Assembly (NCBI RefSeq): GCF_003675325.1
Contig: NZ_CP033073.1
Location: 7,440,001 to 7,504,000 of the forward strand
DNA: 64,000 nt
Direction of reading: 5' to 3'
Source of the DNA: Streptomyces dangxiongensis
GTDB lineage: Bacteria; Actinomycetota; Actinomycetes; Streptomycetales; Streptomycetaceae
The notes below the pieces were generated by a model that was not told the DNA's origin, did not search any database, and worked only from the letters and a program-made list of their open reading frames with translations. The translations under genes were made by a program, and so were the position numbers. Shown here piece after piece: positions 59,486-64,000 of the stretch (the first letter of the stretch is position 1; the number at the start of each line of letters is the position of its first letter).

Positions 59486-60588
59486 CCAGCAGCACATCAG
59501 CAGTGGGCCGGATCGGGATTCCCGCTCAGCCGGGTGGTCCACCGCGCTTCTACTACCCCTTGCCGAAGCCGGCGCTCTCCCACCTCCCGACGGACGTCGC
59601 GGCCCAGGTCCAGGCATGGAAGGAGTCCTACGACTTCTTTCCCGAGCCGACGGCCGCCGCGTCCCACCACTCTGCCGGAACCGTCCTGGCCTGGGTCCTC
59701 GGGCGGTTCTCCACCCAGCGGACCAGCAAGGCGGTGCTGCGAGGCATCGGCTGCATGATCGAGTGGGCGCTCGTGATCGACGACGAGGTGCTCGATCACC
59801 CCGAGGCCCCCAGCCGGCGCAGCGAGATCATCCGTCTCGTCAACCGGATCACGCATGTCCTGGAATCTCCGGGATACCGCGTCACGGAGAACGACAGCCC
59901 CTATGTCGCGGCGGTGCACGACGTGATGGAACAGCTCCGCGCGGAATGCACACCGACACAGGTGGCTCGCGTGAGCACCGGACTCAGGTGCCTGCTCACG
60001 AGCGGCGTGCACAAGCTCCACATCGACGAACCCACCGAGGACGAATACCTCGCCCTGCGCATCCACGACGTCGGCAGCTCGGTGTACGCCGCGTGGATCG
60101 GACTGTGCGGACCTGCCCCCATCCCCGACGAGGACTGGAACGCACCGGCGGTCCAGGCCCTGATCGGCTGCGCGACCCTCCTCGTGGGAGTGGAGAACGA
60201 CATCGCCTCGTACCACAAGGAGAAGGCAGAGGGTCAGACCTCCCCGAATTACGTGGGCGTCCTGCAAGCGGCCCGCGGGCTCTCCTTCGACCGGGCCGTC
60301 ACCGCGGCGACCGAGACGCGTGACCGCCTGATGCTTCTCTTCCTCCGTCTGCGCGAGCGCCTGTCGCCCCGCGCCGAGGCGCCCCTGCGGTACCTGGTCG
60401 AGCGACTCGGTCAGTTCATCATCGCCAACACCGAAGCGTCCCTGTGCGCACCGCGCTACAACCCGGCACGGAGCATCGCCCTGGAGGACGTCACCAGGAC
60501 ACCCGCCTACTGGGCACCGTCGCCGTCGACCACGGACACCAGCCCCCTGCCCTGTCCGAGCGTCTCCTGGTGGTGGGACCACTGCTGA
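59482..60588 (+). CDS. Class I terpene synthase
   Basis: A 368-residue cyclase of the bacterial terpene synthase family. The Mg-binding aspartate motif is VIDDEVLDH (D100-D101-E102...D105, a DDxxD variant). The second metal motif is the NSE triad N239-D-I-A-S243-Y-H-K-E247 in VGVENDIASYHKE. The closing RY pair is in APRYNPAR. All residues needed to bind diphosphate are present, so it should cyclise a prenyl diphosphate (C10-C20; chain length not readable). It is third in a fully overlapping operon with an ABC transporter (ATGA junctions); no prenyltransferase or P450 is adjacent. A C-terminal tail of Pro/Ser ends WWWDHC. Confidence 0.88.
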   Translation: MTSSTSAVGRIGIPAQPGGPPRFYYPLPKPALSHLPTDVAAQVQAWKESYDFFPEPTAAASHHSAGTVLAWVLGRFSTQRTSKAVLRGIGCMIEWALVIDDEVLDHPEAPSRRSEIIRLVNRITHVLESPGYRVTENDSPYVAAVHDVMEQLRAECTPTQVARVSTGLRCLLTSGVHKLHIDEPTEDEYLALRIHDVGSSVYAAWIGLCGPAPIPDEDWNAPAVQALIGCATLLVGVENDIASYHKEKAEGQTSPNYVGVLQAARGLSFDRAVTAATETRDRLMLLFLRLRERLSPRAEAPLRYLVERLGQFIIANTEASLCAPRYNPARSIALEDVTRTPAYWAPSPSTTDTSPLPCPSVSWWWDHC

Positions 60589-60674
60589 CGGGCGTCAGCG
60601 GTCGGCCCCCTCGGCCACCGGGCCGGGGCGGACGCCCCCGGCCCGACCAGGCTCGGTGCGTGCCGCACGTCGAG

Positions 60675-61340
60675 ATGCTCCAGCCGCTGGTCTCCCCGGT
60701 GCACCGGCTCTCCGGGCGGCCCGGCGGCGGTCTGCCCGAACTGCCGCCCGGGAACCGGTGACGACGGCCGAGGTCCGCGCGGGCCTCGGCATAGTCGGGG
60801 ACCGCTACTTCAGCCGGCCCGCCCACCGCAACGCGCCGGTCACCCTCATGGCCGCCGAGCGGCTGCCGCAGCCGGGACCCCACCCGGCCGACCCGCTCCT
60901 CACCCGGCGCAACGTCCTGCCGCGCGGGGTCGGCATCGACGCGTACATCGGGGCGACGGTCTACCTCGACTGCGGCCCCGGACCGGTGGAACTGGACGTG
61001 CGCCGGGCCGACCGGCCGTGCGCCTGGAGGGACACCACACCGGGCCCCGGACGTCCAGCGCGCGCTGCACGGCGGCGGGGGAGTGCGCTCTGGGCCGCTG
61101 ACCGACGGCGTCCTCGGAGTGGGCCCGGCCGTGTTCGGAGTGCGCGAACCCGGCAAGAGGGCGGCAGGCGCCGCGTCCAGTACGACGGCCCGCGCGTCCC
61201 ACCGCGCGGACCGACGTTCCGAACGGGTGCGGCCGGCCGGGGCCGGGCTCACGCGCCCGAGGCGGCCAGTTGGCCGGCCAGCCGGTGGGCCTGGGCGAGC
61301 AGCGCGCCGTAGGTGGCGACCTCGTCGGGATCGTCCGTGA
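60675..61340 (+). pseudogene. MOSC-domain protein broken by two compensating frameshifts
   Basis: Three frame segments together form one MOSC protein. Segment one from ATG 60675 reads MLQPLVSPVHRLSGRPGGG and hits TGA at 60759. The conserved core, EVRAGLGIVGDRYFSR then VTLMAAERL and TRRNVLPRGVGIDAY, RADRPCAW, is in the next frame from about 60750. After a CCCC run at 61045-61048 the homology continues (DVQRALHGGGGVRSGPL) back in the first frame. MOSC proteins bind molybdenum cofactor or act as Moco sulfurtransferase-related factors. Both slips are at G/C runs, so assembly error is possible. The end overlaps the convergent FUSC gene. Confidence 0.7.
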
Positions 61341-62382
61341 CGGAGCGGACCAGATCCCGGCGCAGCTCGGCGAGCGTGCCGTTCAGCCGCGCCACGGCCT
61401 CGCGCAGCTCGTCCTCGCACGCGTCGCCGAACCGGCTGTGGCTGTACAGCCGCAGCGCGTGGGCGGTCTGGCGCAGGAACTCGGCGTAGCGGCGGGCCGG
61501 CTCGGGCCGCGGCCGGGACGGCGGACCGTCCTCGGCGGCGGCCTCCATGACCGTGCGGGTCACCCCGGCCGTGTGGACGGCCGCGTAGTCCAGGACCACG
61601 AGCGCGTCGTCGTACTCCTTGCCGGGTGGCGGCACGGCACCGGGGCGCCGGCGGCGCAGGTTGCCCCGCAGGCTCTCCCGGCCCCACTCCACCGCCGAGC
61701 GGGCCTCCTCCACCAGCCGGTGCAGCCGCAGTGCCCGCTCGTGCCAGGCCCCGGCCTCCTCGGCGTCCCAGCGTCCCCCGGCCAGCCCGTCCGCCACGTC
61801 CCGCAGGATGTCGTGGGCCTCCTCGGTCGCGTCCTGGAGCACGGCGCGGGTGTCGCGCAGATACAGCGGCGGCCGTACCAGCGCGTTGACGGCGATGCCG
61901 ACGAACGCCCCGAAGAGGGCCTCGGTGAGCCGGGCCGTCGAGGTGGCGACGCTCACCGGCCCGTTGGTGAGGACGAACAGGGCGCCGGTGGCCGCGTTGA
62001 TGCCCTGGCTGCCCAGTCGCCGCCACCGGCCGAGCAGCATCACCAGGGGCAGGACGACCGCCATCGCGGCCACCGTGCTGTGCAGCAGCAGCCCGGCCGC
62101 CGTGGCCGCGATCGTGCCGGCCCCGATCGCCGCGAGCTGTTGCAGTCCGTGGGCGATCGACCGGTAGACCGTCGTCTCCACCAGGACGACCGCCACCCAG
62201 GGCGCGACGAACGCCACCGGGGCGTGCAGCCACCATCCCGCCACCACCCAGGCCAGCCACGCGGCCAGCGCGGCCTTCACCGCCTGGAGGGCCATGTCCC
62301 GTTCCCGGCCCGGTCCTCTCCAGGCCTGTCGTACCGTCCGTACCGCGTCCGACAGCTCACGCCGTACGCCCTGCAAGGTCAC
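61249..62382 (-). CDS. FUSC/aromatic-acid-exporter-family membrane protein
   Basis: A 377-residue protein. The N-terminal half has about six transmembrane helices (MALQAVKAALAAWLAWVVAG, APVAFVAPWVAVVLVETTVY, LAAIGAGTIAATAAGLLLHS, VAAMAVVLPLVMLLG, and so on), as in the FUSC or ArAE (YccS/AaeB) family. The C-terminal half is a cytoplasmic helical bundle (ATEEAHDILRDVADGLAGG ... REAVARLNGTLAELRRDL). Related proteins export aromatic acids. GTG 62382 is chosen; TTG two codons later follows AGGAG and is an alternative. It is probably co-transcribed with the AI-2E gene 109 bases upstream. Confidence 0.85.
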   Translation of the reverse strand: MTLQGVRRELSDAVRTVRQAWRGPGRERDMALQAVKAALAAWLAWVVAGWWLHAPVAFVAPWVAVVLVETTVYRSIAHGLQQLAAIGAGTIAATAAGLLLHSTVAAMAVVLPLVMLLGRWRRLGSQGINAATGALFVLTNGPVSVATSTARLTEALFGAFVGIAVNALVRPPLYLRDTRAVLQDATEEAHDILRDVADGLAGGRWDAEEAGAWHERALRLHRLVEEARSAVEWGRESLRGNLRRRRPGAVPPPGKEYDDALVVLDYAAVHTAGVTRTVMEAAAEDGPPSRPRPEPARRYAEFLRQTAHALRLYSHSRFGDACEDELREAVARLNGTLAELRRDLVRSVTDDPDEVATYGALLAQAHRLAGQLAASGA

Positions 62383-62491
62383 TCCTGTCCCACGCACGGT
62401 GACCCGGGTGCCACCGGTCGGCCCGGTCCATGCCGCCCATCCCCGCCCCGGCACTGTGACAGCGCACACCACCCCGTGGCGGGGCGTGCCG

Positions 62492-63667
62492 TCAGGGGGG
62501 TACCGCGCGCAGGGCACGCAGCACCGACCACACCACCGAGACCAGTGGAACCGCCACGACGGCGCCGATCACCCCCGCCATGACGCTGCCCGCGATGACG
62601 GACAGGGCGACGACCAGCGGGTGCAGCCGTACCGCCCAGCTCATCACCAGCGGGTGCAGCACATGCCCCTCGAGCTGGCCGATCACGACGATCAGGACCA
62701 GCACGCACGCCGCCGTGAAAGGTCCGCGCCCGGCGAGCGCGACGACCGTGGCGACCGCGAGGGCGACCGGCGAACCCACCAGCGGCACGAACGCCGCGAA
62801 GAACTCCAGCAGGGCCAGCGGCAGCGCGAGCGGCACCCGCAGCACCAGCAGGGCGACACCGACCAGTACGGCGTTGGTGGCGGCCACGATGATGATGCCC
62901 CTGGTGTAACCGGCGAAGCTGTGCCAGGCCGCCCGGCCCGCCCGGTCCCAGGCCGCGCGGGCACCGTCGGGCAGGAGCTGGTCGCGTGCCCAGCCCCACA
63001 GGTGCTCGCCGGAGTGGATGAAGAACACCGACGCGAACAGCGCGAGTGCGCCGCCCGCGACCAGCTCCACCACCCGGCCGAACTCGCTGACCGCGCTGCT
63101 GAACAGAACCGCCCGGTGCGCGGAGACATAGTGCGCCAGTTGGTCCTGGAGGGCGGAGAGCCGGTCCGGGCTGAGCCGGAACGGTGGCCGTTGCAGCCAG
63201 TCCTGGATGCGGTGCGTACCGCCGCGGAGGTCGCCCACCAGCCGGGCCGACTCGCCCGCCACCGCGCTGCCCACCAGGGCGAGCAGGGCGAGCAGGGCGA
63301 GCAGGCTGCCGATCAGCACCACGGCCACGGCGACCGGCCGCGGCAGGAACCGGCCGAGCAGGTCGGCGAGCGGGCGCAGGACGGACGTCACGACCAGCGC
63401 GAGGAACAGGGCCACGGCGATCAACTGGAAGCTGCCGAGGACGCTGAAGACGCCGTAGACGACGACGCCGACGAGGATCAGCCGCCAGGAGAAGGCCGCG
63501 GCGACCCGCAGCCACGGCACCGTCCGCTCGGCCGGCGGTGTCGGCGGCTCCGGCCGGGGCGGCGCCGGCAGCCGCACCGAGTACGCCGGCCGGCTGCCCA
63601 GCACCCGGCCGGCGGCCCGCCGCCCGCCGCCTCGCCCGGACCCCCGTCGGCGCTCCTCGCCCACCAC
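62492..63667 (-). CDS. AI-2E (PerM)-family transporter
   Basis: A 391-residue membrane protein. After about 50 Arg/Pro-rich residues come hydrophobic helices in the AI-2E pattern: LRVAAAFSWRLILVGVVVYG, PVAVAVVLIGSLLALLALLA, and a periplasmic loop to about residue 240. Then GYTRGIIIVAATNAVLVGVA, LLEFFAAFVPLVGSPVALAV, GQLEGHVLHPLVM and HPLVVALSVIAGSVMAGVIG, the conserved C-terminal blocks. Members export small molecules or act as Na/H antiporters; specificity cannot be read. The start is GTG 63667; its ribosome-binding site is weak. Confidence 0.9.
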   Translation of the reverse strand: MVGEERRRGSGRGGGRRAAGRVLGSRPAYSVRLPAPPRPEPPTPPAERTVPWLRVAAAFSWRLILVGVVVYGVFSVLGSFQLIAVALFLALVVTSVLRPLADLLGRFLPRPVAVAVVLIGSLLALLALLALVGSAVAGESARLVGDLRGGTHRIQDWLQRPPFRLSPDRLSALQDQLAHYVSAHRAVLFSSAVSEFGRVVELVAGGALALFASVFFIHSGEHLWGWARDQLLPDGARAAWDRAGRAAWHSFAGYTRGIIIVAATNAVLVGVALLVLRVPLALPLALLEFFAAFVPLVGSPVALAVATVVALAGRGPFTAACVLVLIVVIGQLEGHVLHPLVMSWAVRLHPLVVALSVIAGSVMAGVIGAVVAVPLVSVVWSVLRALRAVPP

Positions 63668-63981
63668 CGCTCACGCCTCCTCGCCACCCGCGACGACCGG
63701 TCACCTCCACAGCACCGTAAGCACGGGGCGGGAAAGGGGCGCGCCGAGCGCACCCGCCGGGCCCTTCGTACCGGACCGTGGTGCCGGAGCCGTGGCTCTC
63801 CGTACCGGACCGTGGTGAGCCGGTGCCGGGCCCGGGCGAGCTGGTGCTCGGGCCCGGCCCGACGCCGCACCGCGGGCCGGTCCGGTTGCGAGTGGTCACA
63901 GGACCTTCACAGCCGGCGGGGGTGGGCGCCCGGGAGGAGGGCACTCGCGTCGGTGACCCCGGCAGGGAGGGGGAGCCTCCG
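63668..63981. other. Divergent promoter region with direct repeat and hairpin
   Basis: CGTACCGGACCGTGGTG occurs at about 63768 and again at about 63801, a direct repeat. A hairpin follows at 63825-63858. Regulatory sites for the divergent genes probably lie here. Confidence 0.45.
63825..63858. promoter_or_regulatory. Inverted repeat in divergent intergenic region
   Basis: The 13-bp arms GCCGGGCCCGGGC (63825-63837) and GCTCGGGCCCGGC (63846-63858) pair with one wobble around an 8-base loop. It lies upstream of both divergent genes, so a leader or operator role is more likely than termination. Confidence 0.45.
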
Positions 63982-64000
63982 ATGATGATCGTCGCGGTTC
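63982..64000 (+). CDS. Start of next gene (truncated by window end)
   Basis: ATGATGATCGTCGCGGTTC begins MMIVAV after the excellent ribosome-binding site GGGAGGGGGAG. Only six codons are visible; the product cannot be identified. Either of the first two ATGs could be used. Confidence 0.5.

Noticed and set aside
60750..60761. TGA in the MOSC gene considered as a selenocysteine codon, given the sel genes
   Set aside because: Reading through the TGA stays in the wrong frame; the conserved MOSC core continues in another frame, so it is a frameshift rather than recoding.

Overview
The window is chromosomal DNA from a Streptomyces-type actinomycete. It is very GC-rich with strong third-position G/C bias, uses GTG and TTG starts, carries many secreted Tat/Sec exoenzymes, and encodes several families typical of the genus (SCO6745 family, DUF5133, class F sortase, SpoIIE-type phosphatases, MASE1, GRASP-type RiPP). 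I see no insertion sequence, prophage, integrase, rRNA or CRISPR array; the only RNA gene found is tRNA-Sec.

Layout. 1-5.3 kb: end of a MarR regulator, a DHA2 drug exporter, a secreted serine hydrolase and a membrane PP2C phosphatase with a small unrecognised gene behind it. 5.4-11.1 kb: a leader-peptide-like sORF before a GNAT enzyme; a three-gene minus-strand operon with a graspetide (omega-ester RiPP) precursor, its ATP-grasp ligase and a Gfo/Idh/MocA oxidoreductase; a fructosamine-kinase-like gene; an 87-bp tandem duplication; an SCO6745-family gene with a palindromic operator candidate. 11.6-20.6 kb: a charged cell-surface protein and class F sortase, LysR regulator, PhoX phosphatase, M9 collagenase, an N-terminally extended GAPDH and an alpha/beta hydrolase. 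20.7-23.7 kb: small genes, a soluble RsbU-like phosphatase and a stand-alone MASE1 membrane protein. 24.3-28.5 kb: the full selenocysteine decoding set selA-selB-selC-selD, with selC antisense to and overlapping the end of selB.

29.0-37.9 kb looks like a stress-sensing block. It holds a soluble multi-HAMP hybrid histidine kinase with six exact 276-bp HAMP repeats, an ANTAR-GAF-PAS-PAS-PP2C protein immediately downstream, a start-less RsbW-like ATPase remnant, CsbD, DedA and the C-terminal remnant of an MHS-type osmolyte transporter. 38.0-43.3 kb: GH46 chitosanase under a palindromic operator, phosphoglucomutase, GDSL esterase, DUF5133 and a small secreted protein.

43.7-52.2 kb is the most notable locus: a probable exopolysaccharide cluster. 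It encodes a secreted NodB/CE-like deacetylase, a PelF-type GT4 glycosyltransferase, a polytopic membrane protein, a LegB-like 4,6-dehydratase, a sugar nucleotidyltransferase, a second epimerase and a spherulin-4-type TIM-barrel protein. The set resembles both bacterial Pel and the fungal galactosaminogalactan cluster (agd3, gtb3, sph3, uge3). It suggests a cationic, partly de-N-acetylated amino-sugar polymer; phosphoglucomutase nearby could feed it.

52.3-64 kb: a maltokinase-cap-like protein, M1 peptidase, GH25 lysozyme, a divergent MarR/hydrolase pair with two matching operators, an MFS remnant, a tightly overlapping ABC-ATPase/permease/terpene synthase operon, a frameshifted MOSC gene, an FUSC-type transporter, an AI-2E-type transporter and the start of a further gene.
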